Assembly: GCA_015039465.1 (NCBI GenBank)
Contig: MU129999.1
Coordinates: 306,671-370,670 of the forward strand
Length of the DNA: 64,000 bases
DNA from: Phlegmacium glaucopus
Taxonomy: Eukaryota; Basidiomycota; Agaricomycetes; Agaricales; Cortinariaceae
Direction of reading: 5' to 3'
This document shows positions 11,324 through 21,279 of this stretch, one piece after another. The notes under the pieces are model-generated. The model worked only from the letters and a program-made list of their open reading frames with translations, did not search any database and was not told the origin of the DNA. Both the position numbers and the translations under genes were made by a program. Position 1 is the stretch's first letter, and every line of letters starts with the position of its first letter.

Positions 11324-13181
11324 GAGGTCTTTACACTCCCCCACGTCTTCCTGGAGGATTCCTGGTGGATTCCTACCTATTCCGGGAGGATTCCTGGAGG
11401 ATTCCTACCATTCCTGGTAGGAATACCAGGATTCCGGGAGGAATTTTCTACCAGCCAATTCCCCCTGAAATTGACATTCCTGGCTCTTCCCAGTCCAGGA
11501 GGATTCCAGGAGGATTCCTGGTACACAATGAAATTGATACCAGGATTCCCGGAATTCCTTAGGAATCCCCAACACAGAATCCACCCGGAATCCACCTGGA
11601 ATCCTGGGATCCACCCAGAATCCACCGGGAATCCTGGGAATTCCATCAACTCTTACTTTTAAATATTATTCAAAATTAAAAGAACCATATATAAGTCAAT
11701 AGTAATTTAAATGTATATAAGTTAACTGTAATTTGTATATGTGTGGTGGCAATGCCTTGCCGCCATTCGAATTCCGAATTTTGTTCAGACCGCGAGGTAT
11801 GGTCACGTGACCGCACGTCCTCACAAATCAACAAACATCATTTCGTCTTCTCACAACTACCACAACAACCAGGACGATCAAGGACGACAAGACGGGTGGC
11901 GACGACGACCAACGACGACAATGAGCAACAACAACAACGAGGAGGGGTAACGACGAGGAGAGGTAACGACGACGAGGGGTAACGACGACGAGGGGTAACG
12001 ACAACGAGGGGTAACGACGACGAGGGGTAACGACAACGACACGACGAGGGCAACGACGACGACGACGTAACCACCACCACCACCACCACCACCACCACAA
12101 CCACAACAACAACAACAACAACAACCATGGCCACAACGGCCACAACAACGACGACGACGACCCCCCCTCACTTGGGGGGGGGTTGTTTTATTTTTATTGA
12201 TATATTACGACGACGACACGCAAACGATGACAATGACGACCCCCCCTCACTGGGGGGGTTTTTTTATTTTTATTTTTTTTTCTTCTAGTACACTACACGG
12301 ACGATGACCGCAACGACCACCACCACGCACCACCACCACCACTACCACGCACCACCACCACCATGCACCACCACCACCACACACAACAACCACCGTACGA
12401 CAACGACGACCCCCCCTCGCTGGGGGGGTTTTTACTTTTATTACCCGGATAAACACACACGAACGACGGCCACGACGACGACCAGCACGGACGACGACGA
12501 CGACCCCCCCCCCTCACTGGGGTTTTTTAATTTTTATTAGCAAGGTGACGACACATGAATGACGGCCGCGACGACGACCAGCACGGACGACGACACCCCC
12601 CCTCACCGGGGGGTCTTTTTTAATTTTTTTGTTCTTTATTTTAATTGACTATGACGACATGTGCAAACGATGACGAACCCCCCTTCATGGGGGTTTTATA
12701 TATATATTTTTATTACGATCGACAACCCCCTCATGGGGGTACATTTTTAGTTTTGTTAATAGGTTATTAATAAGTGAATAATATATTATTAATGTGAATT
12801 TGTATTTATATAATTTTCAATATATATCTAACAATCAAAAGTCAAAAAAAAATCAAGGAAAAATAAAATTAAATAAAACAAGTCAATGACTTGGCTGATT
12901 TCACCAGAATTCCACCAGGAACTCACCAGGAATCCACCAGGAATCCACCAGGAATACCAGGAATACTAGGAATACTAGGAATACCAGGAATCCACCAGGA
13001 ATTAACAAGGAATCCACCAGGAATTAGATAGGAATCCCAGGAATCCACCCGGAATCCACCTGGAATCCGTGAGGAATTTTCTCATTTACCAGGAATTCCT
13101 GGATTCCTGGAGGATTCCTCCAGGATTCCGGGCAGTCCGGGCGGATTCCTGGAGGAAGACGTGGGGGAGTGTAAAGTTCAG
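11324..13181 (+). mobile_element. TIR element with internal hairpin array, copy 2
   Basis: 1858 bp, same orientation and layout as 3509-5333: ends GAGGTC + TTTACACTCCCCCACG and CGTGGGGGAGTGTAAA + GTTCAG, exact 8-bp duplication GTATTATA at 11316-11323 and 13182-13189, iterated GGATTCC/CCAGGAAT words inside each end, the palindrome GGTCACGTGACC at 11801-11812, and a central block of CGACGA/CCACCA repeats and hairpins. The valine-rich or histidine/threonine-rich frames inside are translations of these simple repeats and not genes. It has no transposase. Confidence 0.87.
12161..12739 (+). repeat. Array of seven C-run/G-run hairpins with T tracts
   Basis: Stems at about 12161-12182, 12240-12258, 12410-12428, 12504-12522, 12595-12613, 12678-12693 and 12726-12739, each followed by a T-rich tract and separated by CGACGACGA or CCACCACCA spacers. 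The loop is TCACT, TCGCT, TCACC or close to it. The design is the same as in copy 1 while spacers and number differ. Confidence 0.85.
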
Positions 13182-13280
13182 GTATTATATAGAATATGGA
13201 ATAGTATTTATATGTGTTCTTCAGCATAAAATGCTATAATAGCTTTATATTCTCCATCACTATGTGTTTTTGAGAAATTA

Positions 13281-15225
13281 TTATTTTCTATCTGTGTTAC
13301 ATATTAAAGAATGGGTGGTTTGTCCATTATGATACCAAATAGTGAAATATTTGTCAATAACTCTGGTAGTAAAATGATTGCCATTGGTGTAAATGATTCC
13401 CTTTAAAATATAATCCTTTGAAGATCCTAAAACACTAAACTTGAGGGGAATATTGATGTCAATCCATGAAGCTAGAACAGATATTAAAATTCCAGAGATT
13501 TTGTTAATTTTTTGAGTAGTACAGAGTTCATCATATTTGTTGTTGGATCTCAAGCAATTAGGACAAATTTTATTAGTTTTTTTTTGCTTATTTTAAATTA
13601 TTTTAAAGTTTAAATATTGTTGTATAGATGCTGTATGGTGGAATGTCTCATAATCTGAAGAAGACCAACCAACAGCAGTGTAGTCTTGAAGGTATGAATA
13701 TGGTTTTTGAATTGTAAAATTACATTTTAAACATTGTAATTGTGATGTTCCATATGATTTTTCTCTAGTGAATTCTCTGACTAATTCATCTATGTTAGTA
13801 TAATTGTTACCAAAGGGATATTGCAAGAGTTTATTATTATTCCATACTATTCTCAAATAATTATGAACCATTTCAAATGTACATTTATTAGAATGTAGTA
13901 AATGAAATTTTGAATGGAGTTGCAGATAATGGGTTCCATTTTCAAAAATATGCTTTATGAATTAATTGATCTTCATTCCACAGTAAATAGTGAATGACAT
14001 GCAAAACCATAGTGAATGATATCCCAAGTGGCAACTGGTTGGTTAAAGTACTAGAAATAAGTGGAGATATTTTTATTTTTTTGGTTTCCCTCTCTAACTT
14101 TATCTTATTATGAAGAGCAAACAAAGATTTATTGTTTTCCCTTCTTCTATTTTACTTCCAGATCAAATAAGATTATTGTAAATGTCCAGATTCCATATAT
14201 CATCATCTTCAGTTTTTTTGATAAATATTTCATTATCACTCCATTTTAAAGCATTATGCCAGCTATCAGTTTCTTTTTTGATTTGAAAATCAGTTTGATA
14301 ATTTATATATCATTGGGTTACATAGAGGGCCAAAATAACTTTTGCTTATATGTCTCTCATAAATTTTCATTGTAATATCATTCAGAAGGTTTAATTCTCT
14401 GAATTCTTGATGTAGATGACCAGATAATCCTCATGTGATTTTGGTTGAATTAAATCCCCAAATAATGATAGTTCCAGCTGCACTTGCACTTTATGATAGA
14501 CATGTATAAATTGATTGAAAGTTTTTACAATGACTAAGATTTACAACATTATAGGGTTGAGTTTTTCCTTGGAATGCATAGTCTGTCTGTCATAGAGAAA
14601 TTAGATAAAACATTTACTTGCCATCTCACTATATTTATTTCATAGTCATTTGGAAGATTTCCATTTTATTGATTTGGATGTTCTGGACATTGGAATTATA
14701 TTTTCAGGTAAATGGGGTGATTGAACTTTTTTTGGTGGGGTTTTCAGTTCTAAAACATTTTGTCCTTGAGGGCCTTGTACAGCATCACAACCAACAATAT
14801 AGGCCTCTTGGCCCTTTAGTAATACAAAGTTCAGTTGCATCATTATTTCTTATCATGACTGGCATTTCTAAACATAATGATAATTTACCAGGAAAATGTT
14901 TACTAGACTGTGGGCTGCAATTCCAAAGTGTATTTTGAATATCAACTGGGATATCACTACTTGCTGGAATTTTTTTAGTTGATTTAGTGTCTCTTTTTTT
15001 TGTCTAGTTGTAACTGCACCTCTTTTATCAATGGAATAAAAATGTGTTAATTTTTGCCTTGTATCCTGAGAAAATTGAGCAGAACCCAAGTCATTTATTT
15101 GGTCTTCTTGTGTATTTAAAGATGTTATAACAGATACATCTCTGAGTTCTGGATCTGTCAATTTTTTATCATGTCTATTTACAATGAGAGTTTTCAAAAA
15201 GGCTAAATCCACAGTGGGCTCCAAT
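13281..15225 (-). pseudogene. PIF1-like (Helitron-type) helicase with C-terminal peptidase-like domain, decayed
   Basis: Reading the minus strand across several frames gives, in order: EPTVDLAFLKTLIV, TRQKLTHFYSIDKRGA, FGIAAHSLVN, LLKGQEAYIVGCDAVQGPQG, LPENIIPMSRTSKSI, then QGKTQPYNVVNLSHC, FQSIYTCLS and SASAAGTIII. These match the C-terminal half of PIF1-like helicases found with basidiomycete Helitrons, including the last helicase motif. Further downstream come WHNALKWSDN and a region ending GNHFTTRV...IWYHNGQTTHS, whose NHFTxRV and W..xDG spacing resembles the histidine box of ubiquitin-specific-protease-like domains. Stops and frameshifts are spread throughout; the Walker A part is missing. 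It is bounded by hairpin element 2 and an LTR-like sequence. Confidence 0.65.
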
Positions 15226-15284
15226 ATGATAGGTTGGTTGTGATATAAGTGTAATAAAACACAAATAAAACACTTGAAATTGCG

Positions 15285-15830
15285 ATATGGGCTTCCTAGG
15301 AGGTATAGTCATCCCAATTTATTGATGTATCACACAATAATAATATTCACTTTGTAAGTGTGAATGAACTTGTATATTTTATTCAACTATTGAAGACCAA
15401 CTTTGATGACCCAATCATGTAACCAATACACAGAATCAAATACTAATTCTCCTTTACTTCTGATTTGAAAGGCTTGTTACTTTATTTCTTTAACACCAAC
15501 TTAAATTGGTGGGTGGCAAGAAAGCTACAATCCGATGATTTATTTACAAACTTTTCATTCCTTATATACATATTTTAAACAATAAAACTACTAAACAATT
15601 GTTTTTCTATTTATAGTTTGTCTTTGGACCCCTTCACAACAGGTCTAGACCCTTGCTATTGTGTGTATTGTTATCTGGTCACTTATTGATGACCATTCCA
15701 TAGATCTCCTTTCTTGGTTTTATTGTAATAAAGAGCCAGGTATCCAGCTCCTCTTTATTTATCATGTGACTTGTTCTGTGACTTTTCAACACACATGCTC
15801 ATCAACATGTGATCAAGTCATGTTTATCAG
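15285..15830 (-). repeat. LTR-like sequence, copy 2 (inverted relative to copy 1)
   Basis: The reverse complement aligns with 70-620, including the blocks attgtagctttctt (near 15525), gtattggttaca (near 15430) and cctaggaagccc (near 15295). It abuts the 5' edge of the decayed helicase frame, so it probably landed in that gene. The ends are not exact and no target duplication is visible. Confidence 0.5.
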
Positions 15831-16200
15831 AACATGCTGTGGCAACTTCAAAGGCTTATCCTTGTAAGATTTAAATGCAATATATAGCTTTCTTGCATAG
15901 TATAGACTTAGTAGTTACATAGTATTGCAATATATTCCTTGAGGCTGTCACGGATATTCATAGTTTTAGCCTGGAAGTTCTGAATATTGGACAGTATGAA
16001 AATTAGGTGAGTTCACACCATAATTATCTCCAATCCTGTGGTATGAACATGTTCATTGCAAACTTTGTTTAATCAACTGGTGCAGTCAACACCATTGACC
16101 CTCACTGTGCCAGATTACATTAATAGTTTAGTTTAATTTAGAGATATTTATGGAAAAATAAGTATATCTGTGCATATACATATTTACACTGTATCATCTC
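15831..16200. other. Intergenic, nothing recognised
   Basis: No supported gene or repeat. Confidence 0.35.
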
Positions 16201-16590
16201 CCCCAAACTAAAATGCTGACTGTCCTCAGTCACTGACCAGTACCTTATAGGACATTTTTATTCTGTGCTATGCATTATCTTTCTTGTCTTTTTGGACTAT
16301 TCTGATCTTTTGGTTCTTTGTCCAGGCACATCACATCTTGTCACATTGTCATATCTCTCTGATCATTCCAATCTTTCCTCATTTTCTCCTGTACCAGCAA
16401 GCTTTGTGGTGGTCAGGCCTTCACTCAACTCTATATTTGTTATGCTACTCCTCCTGGACTGTCTAGGTAATTGTTTTTTGGTCTTCAAATGTTTTGCTAT
16501 TGTTATTGACCAATCTTTTGCCCAGACTATATTGACCTTTCTGTGGGTCAACACTCTTTTCATTGTCCTATCATCTGATTTCACAAGATC
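16200..16590 (-). pseudogene. Retroelement 3'-end remnant (minus)
   Basis: On the minus strand the frame ends in a basic serine/threonine-rich tail and is followed by TTTTAGTTTGGGGGAGATGA, which resembles the polypurine tract and 3' end of LTR retrotransposons. A second copy of this end, cagtttgagggagatgatat, lies at about 18000-18020 on the plus strand. No catalytic domain survives. Confidence 0.35.
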
Positions 16591-16698
16591 CTTTTATGGT
16601 CCCTGCTTTGGTATGTCATCTTACTGGTCATACTTTCTTTTAAAACTGACTTGTTCCATGTTTTTTATACTTGTGCTCCTTCTGCCATTGCATACTCT

Positions 16699-17079
16699 AT
16701 TATGCCTTCTGAGTCATCTTTCAAGAAACAAATCCAGTCTATTCACAATGCCCTTTCCAACTTTAACACCATCATTGCTCTGAACTCTCCTGCTCTCACC
16801 AAATCAGCACTTTTAGAACTTATCAGCTCTACCATGACTTTATCCCCCTTTACACCTTTCTTTATTTCCCATCCATTATTTCAGGAACTCCTCTCTGCCG
16901 TCCACAATACTATCAAGGATTTCAAAGTCAAGAATCCTGATTTCCAGCTTCAAGATGCTGCCAAGATTGCCAGCCTTGATGCCAATGTCAGAGATGCTTT
17001 AAGGCAAAATGTTTCCAAGAGGAGTACACTTTACCTCTCTCTTTTATTATTTTTCTTTAGCTTATCTCCTTCTTCCTAG
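16699..17079 (+). pseudogene. N-terminal exon of an unrecognised gene, copy 1
   Basis: The open frame starting MPSESSFKKQIQSIHNALSN reads a helical, soluble-looking protein to about residue 115 and then runs into a CT-rich, intron-like stretch with acceptor candidates near 17055-17080. Downstream (from 19363) an exon reads SGPHLSKEFVDESNGSEPAL, an intron follows (gtatgt at about 19492 to cttag), and then APIVDAGSSISMGVDPS. A 2.2-kb inverted-repeat insertion (17135-19317) separates the two parts. A related N-terminus is encoded on the minus strand at 17336-17542. The family is unknown to me; repeated presence beside transposons suggests a transposon-borne or domesticated gene. Confidence 0.4.
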
Positions 17080-17335
17080 CCAATAGTATGCCTGTAGGTC
17101 CTTGTTCTGACCATATCAAGAAATTTCATAACCTGGTGATGTAACTGCACAGGTGTTGTTGAGAAAAGGTGTATTTTCAAGATTATAAAATCTCTACTCA
17201 AAACAATAACTTAATCAATACTTTATACAATCTTAATAGGCACCTGGATTTTTCTTGGAAAAATCGTTAATAGAATTTTGAACCGTGGGGGGGTTTTCTT
17301 GGAACAGAGGGTTCGAGATGAAACCCAGTACAAAA

Positions 17336-17542
17336 TCATTGAAGCCCACCTAACAAATGTGATACTTCCATGTGGGGAGTTAATAATAAAGAATTTGAAA
17401 TAAGACGTATGGTTAAGGCAATGAGATTGTTGAGTGCCATCTTGAGAAGCGCAGAGGCGTTAAGAAGCCAGATAGCATTGAAGTTCTTCAGGGCTTTGCA
17501 AGTTTCTTCGGCATGCTTTTTGAAAGCTGTCTTGGTAGGCAT
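17336..17542 (-). pseudogene. Related N-terminal fragment, copy 2
   Basis: The minus-strand frame reads MPTKTAFKKHAEETCKALKN, then FNAIWLLNASALLKMALNNL, paralleling the plus-strand copy at 16699 (FKKQIQSIHNALSNFN...). The frame stops after about 68 codons. The two fragments are tail to tail and well diverged. Confidence 0.4.
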
Positions 17543-18020
17543 GGTGTTGGTAATGTTGGTTGACAAAAGAGTGTTCATAAAATTGTACTGAAATGGTACA
17601 TAAATTTATATGAACTCTTAAAGGAAACTATACTATGGAGGGGAACACATGCTTGAGCAGGGGAGCTCAAAATTTCAAAATGCATTAGAGTGTGCTAAAA
17701 ATAGCAGAGGTTGCTAAGAATAGTGAGTGTTAGTCAGTGTGAGGTAACATGAGCTAAAAATAACCTAAAACAGAGATAAGCATCAAGTGGGCATGGTTTA
17801 GTCAGGAAACACATGGTTAGTGTCCTGCCCCTTGGAAATAAATTCTAGATTGGCAATGAGGGTCATTCTGAGGAGTTTGAAAAATATTGCAAGGAGTAAA
17901 AACACTTAACATTGTTGTTGTTGTCCTAAAGCACCAGACATGACAAAAATTAAAGAGAGAGAGGAAAATTGTCAGTGACTGCAGACAATCAGTATTTCAG
18001 TTTGAGGGAGATGATATGAT

Positions 18021-18800
18021 TTAAATCTGCATAAGCATGGTTTTTGCAATTTTTATCTATTATTTCAGCATAAATATTAATTAATGCACCAATAACTGGC
18101 TAACACAACTGATAATAGACAAGGGAATCAGAGTTGTTTACCCTACAACTACTGATTAGACCTATTACTGTGTGACTTAAATGCATATAGTTAATAAGTG
18201 TCGTCAATAGACTATCATTTGTTACACTACAAATTGCATGTCTGGATTAAAACCAATAAATCCATGAATGTCCTTATAGCCTTGACACAGGAAAATTTAA
18301 ATAAACAATATTGGGTTAGCAATGTCATGGGGTGTGATTTTGGAGCAACAGAATATTATTAATAAATATTCAGGGGAAGGTTGGTGCCCTAGCAACAGTG
18401 GAAGCAGAATAACCAAGATAGTGGAACCATGTGATTGTGTGGGAATCATGATGATTAAGGATAGGGGGAGTGCTGAACAATCATGGGGATTGTTTCCAGG
18501 CACAATAGGCACAGTTCCCATCAAGAGGGGTGGAAACTACCTAAAATTAGTAACATGGGGCTAAAAATAGACAACCCCTATATTTTCAGGAACAATGAGT
18601 GCACATGGTGCCAGAACCAAAGTAAAGGTACCAGGAACCAGTATATCTATTTTTGGACATTATCTATTTTTAAATATCTCAAATGTATAAAATACCTCCC
18701 AGGGTTTGTAAATAGTCAGAAAATTGGATTCTTTCTTTCCCCCCTCATTTGCAACCTAGTACAGCTCCTTGTCTTAGACATTGAGCAAGAACACTTGTCT
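18021..18800. other. Interior of the insertion, nothing recognised
   Basis: AT-rich sequence with no supported coding capacity. Confidence 0.3.
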
Positions 18801-19362
18801 TTGAGATCAGGGTATTGAACATAAATCAGTTTCTCAGAGTGTTGAACTTGTTGTAACAATTGTTGGATTGTTATAAAAGTTGTGTTGTGTTTAAAGTCAT
18901 AGCAGAAGTTTGAGTCTTCTTGTGTATGCAATTGTGTTGAAGTCATAACAGAAGCAAGGTGTCTTCTTGTGTATGCAATTGTGTTAAGTTGTAACAAAGT
19001 CTTGGACTTTTGTGTACACAAATTGTAAATCAATCAGAGAAGTCTTAGGAATTCTTCTGCTGATTGTTGGTGCAAGCCATAAATTGCAAAACCACTTTAA
19101 AAAGTTTGATCATCCTTCAATTGATCCAAATTATTGTTGTTGTTGTGTGTATTAGTTGAAGTGAATTTCAAAGTCTTGGAAAGGTTATACTTTCTAGAAA
19201 ACCCAACTTGCATTATTAAGATTGTATAAAGTATTGATTGAGTTATTGTTTTGAGTAGAGATTTTATAATCTTGAAAATACACCTTTCCTCAACAACACC
19301 TGTGCAGTTACATCACCGGTAAACTTCTTTTTATTATTTACTTCATGTTTACTCATTTTTCT

Positions 19363-19612
19363 TAGGGTAAGTGGTCCTCATCTTTCCAAAGAATTTGTTG
19401 ATGAATCCAATGGCAGTGAACCTGCTCTTTTTCTGGATATTCCAGCCTCTTTACCCCTTAAAGGATCTGTCTTCACAATTGTCTCTAAGAATGTATGTTG
19501 TCTCCTTTTTATTCTCTTTTATTTCTAACACTTCTTAGGCACCCATTGTTGATGCTGGCTCTAGTATCTCCATGGGTGTCGATCCGAGTCCTCTTCCTCC
19601 TTGTAATTTGGT
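19363..19612 (+). pseudogene. Downstream exons of the split gene
   Basis: After an acceptor-like tttttcttag the frame reads VSGPHLSKEFVDESNGSEPA and continues through DIPASLPLKGSVFTIVSKN to a gtatgt donor. A small intron ends in cttag and is followed by APIVDAGSSISMGVDPSPLP, ending at another gtatgc donor. The splice pattern supports a former host-type gene. The 3' continuation is not readable. Confidence 0.35.
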
Positions 19613-19951
19613 ATGCTGGCCTTACTCTACCTCATATTGTGTAAGGCAGTATGGAATTTTCTGACATTTCTGTTTGCCTCATATTTTGAGTTAAAATTAC
19701 AACAGTAGCTATCTGGTGCCATATTAATTTGCCTATTGTTGATTTCTAGTCTCTTTTTGACATGGTACTTTTTTGAGTTTTTGACTATATAATAGTTTGA
19801 AGCTCCTTGACTTACTATTACCACAACCTGCCCTCTTTTTCCCATGCCTTTAGTAGGGACTCAAGAATGCAGAGACAGTAATAAATGTTGAGAGTAGCAT
19901 ACGACTCCAGTCTACAAAAAGAGAAAAAGAAATCATCTCTACATCACACCT

Positions 19952-20266
19952 ATGATGCAAGACAAATCCCAACCATCCACTAGACCAACCAGAGGCATGT
20001 CTGGGGAAGTAGAATCATCCACTAGTAGAGCACCAAATACAAGGAGTTCTGTTGGAAATGAAATCAGTATGCTGAATACCAGGTCTAAGAAAACAGAAGC
20101 CATATTCAAAGATTCTAGGAAAAGCACCAGTAATGCAATAACAGCAAAAAAGTGGCTTAGTAAAGAAGAATTAATCATAGAAGGAGAAACCCTGTCACCA
20201 GCATCACTGTCTCAAGTGCTTATGTGGCTTGCAGTGGGGGGGACAAGAATACCATTGAGCAGCTAG
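19952..20266 (+). CDS. Open frame, unrecognised, truncated by a foldback element
   Basis: A frame of 104 codons encodes a Ser/Thr/Lys-rich, low-complexity product with no motif I know. It ends exactly where the foldback element at 20267 begins, so the original C-terminus may have been lost. It is possibly the 3' part of the gene read upstream. Confidence 0.25.
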   Translation: MMQDKSQPSTRPTRGMSGEVESSTSRAPNTRSSVGNEISMLNTRSKKTEAIFKDSRKSTSNAITAKKWLSKEELIIEGETLSPASLSQVLMWLAVGGTRIPLSS

Positions 20267-20703
20267 CACTGCTGGCACTAGGTGGTGTTTCCCTTAGAAA
20301 AACTTATTCTTAGACATGTTTTGTGATTTCCAAATAAATTTTCTCATGAAAATACAAAAAGTGTTTCTGAAAGAAAAATTCTAAAAATACATGATGTATT
20401 TCTCATGTATTTCCCAAAGATAAATCTCATGTTTTTTTAAAGGTTTATCTTTCAGAAACAGTGGGGAAACACCTATTTCACCAATCACTACATGAAATAG
20501 GTGCTTCCCTGCCATTTCTGAAAAGTAAACCTTTTTTTTAAAAAAAATATCTTTGGGAAGCACATGAGAAACACATCATGTATTTTTAGAAATTTCTTTC
20601 AGAAACACTTTTTGTGTTTTCATGAGAAAAATTATTTGGAAATCACAAAACATGTCTAAAAATAAGTTTTTTCTAAGAGAAACACCACCTAGGGCCAGCA
20701 GTG
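20267..20703. mobile_element. Foldback MITE (CACTGCTGGC ends)
   Basis: A 437-bp near-perfect palindrome. The left end CACTGCTGGCACTAGGTGG is mirrored by the right end CCACCTAGGGCCAGCAGTG, and pairing continues to the centre (for example agtgtttctgaaag against ctttcagaaacact). There is no open frame. A truncated end of the same family is at about 23935-23990. No clean target duplication was found. Confidence 0.85.
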
Positions 20704-21279
20704 TCAGTATGGAAAATGTGCTTTTCAAACACCATCCCTATTCACTCAGAGACCCAGGCCATCATAATTTACCACCATAATTAGTAATTAATTACACCAT
20801 CACATTATGTAATTTACTATGTTTAGAGCAGAAATTACAACAATTAAGGGTGGATGATGGTACACCATTTAAGGTGGTAAAGTGTAGTAATTCATGTCAA
20901 TATATTAAAGGATCACAACCCCAGAAAGGAGGAATTTACAACAGTTTAATAGATACACTTACAAAAGACTACACTTACCAGTTTTTCACCATAATTTCTA
21001 ACCACCCTAGTTACTAGTTACTTACTTATTAATTATTACTTATGAGTACTAGTAGTATTTTATTTATTATTATTATGAGTATTTCTGACCACTTAACTAT
21101 TTACTTACTAATTATTAGTAGCTATGGTAGTATTGTAATAGTATTAGTGTTCAGTATTATAAGTTAGACAGAAGGGAAATATTGTAATGTACTACTGGGA
21201 ATTGAACACATGACCTGTTGTGACAATTTACAGCACTAAAGACCACCACCATCATTCCATGCATATATAAGGAAACTAA
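20704..21279. other. AT-rich intergenic sequence
   Basis: Repeated TTACTTACTTATTAATTATT-like words; no gene seen. Confidence 0.35.

Larger units (their letters stand above)
17135..19317. mobile_element. 2.2-kb insertion with about 100-bp inverted ends
   Basis: The left end GGTGATGTAACTGCACAGG at 17135 continues to about 17235, and its reverse complement occupies about 19213-19317 (CCTGTGCAGTTACATCACC at the right tip). The arms match almost perfectly over about 100 bp, through a TATAAAATCTCTACTC block. The interior holds a minus-strand gene fragment (17336-17542), a second retroelement 3' end (to about 18020), and threefold tandem words (tcttgtgtatgcaattgtgtt) near 18915-18985. It splits the gene read at 16699-17079 and 19363 onward. 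The alternative is two LTR ends in opposite orientation. Confidence 0.5.

Noticed and set aside
11276..11662. Open frames of 94-128 codons over the left end of hairpin element 2
   Set aside because: They translate GGATTCC/CCAGG words of the element end and are repeated in copy 1; no independent evidence of coding.
11828..12171. Long valine- or glycine/cysteine-rich open frames on the minus strand
   Set aside because: They are translations of CAACGACGA and CCACCA simple repeats inside the hairpin element, open in several frames at once, and have no gene-like composition.
70..15830. A giant 15-kb transposon with about 500-bp terminal inverted repeats (70-620 and 15285-15830)
   Set aside because: The two copies are too diverged from each other for the ends of one element, no target duplication is visible, and the enclosed sequence is a mix of unrelated elements. 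Two separate LTR insertions explain it better.
20260..20710. TA target duplication (mariner-like) for the CACTGCTGGC foldback
   Set aside because: The flanking bases (CTAG left, TCAG right) do not give a consistent TA or longer duplication, so the superfamily was left open.
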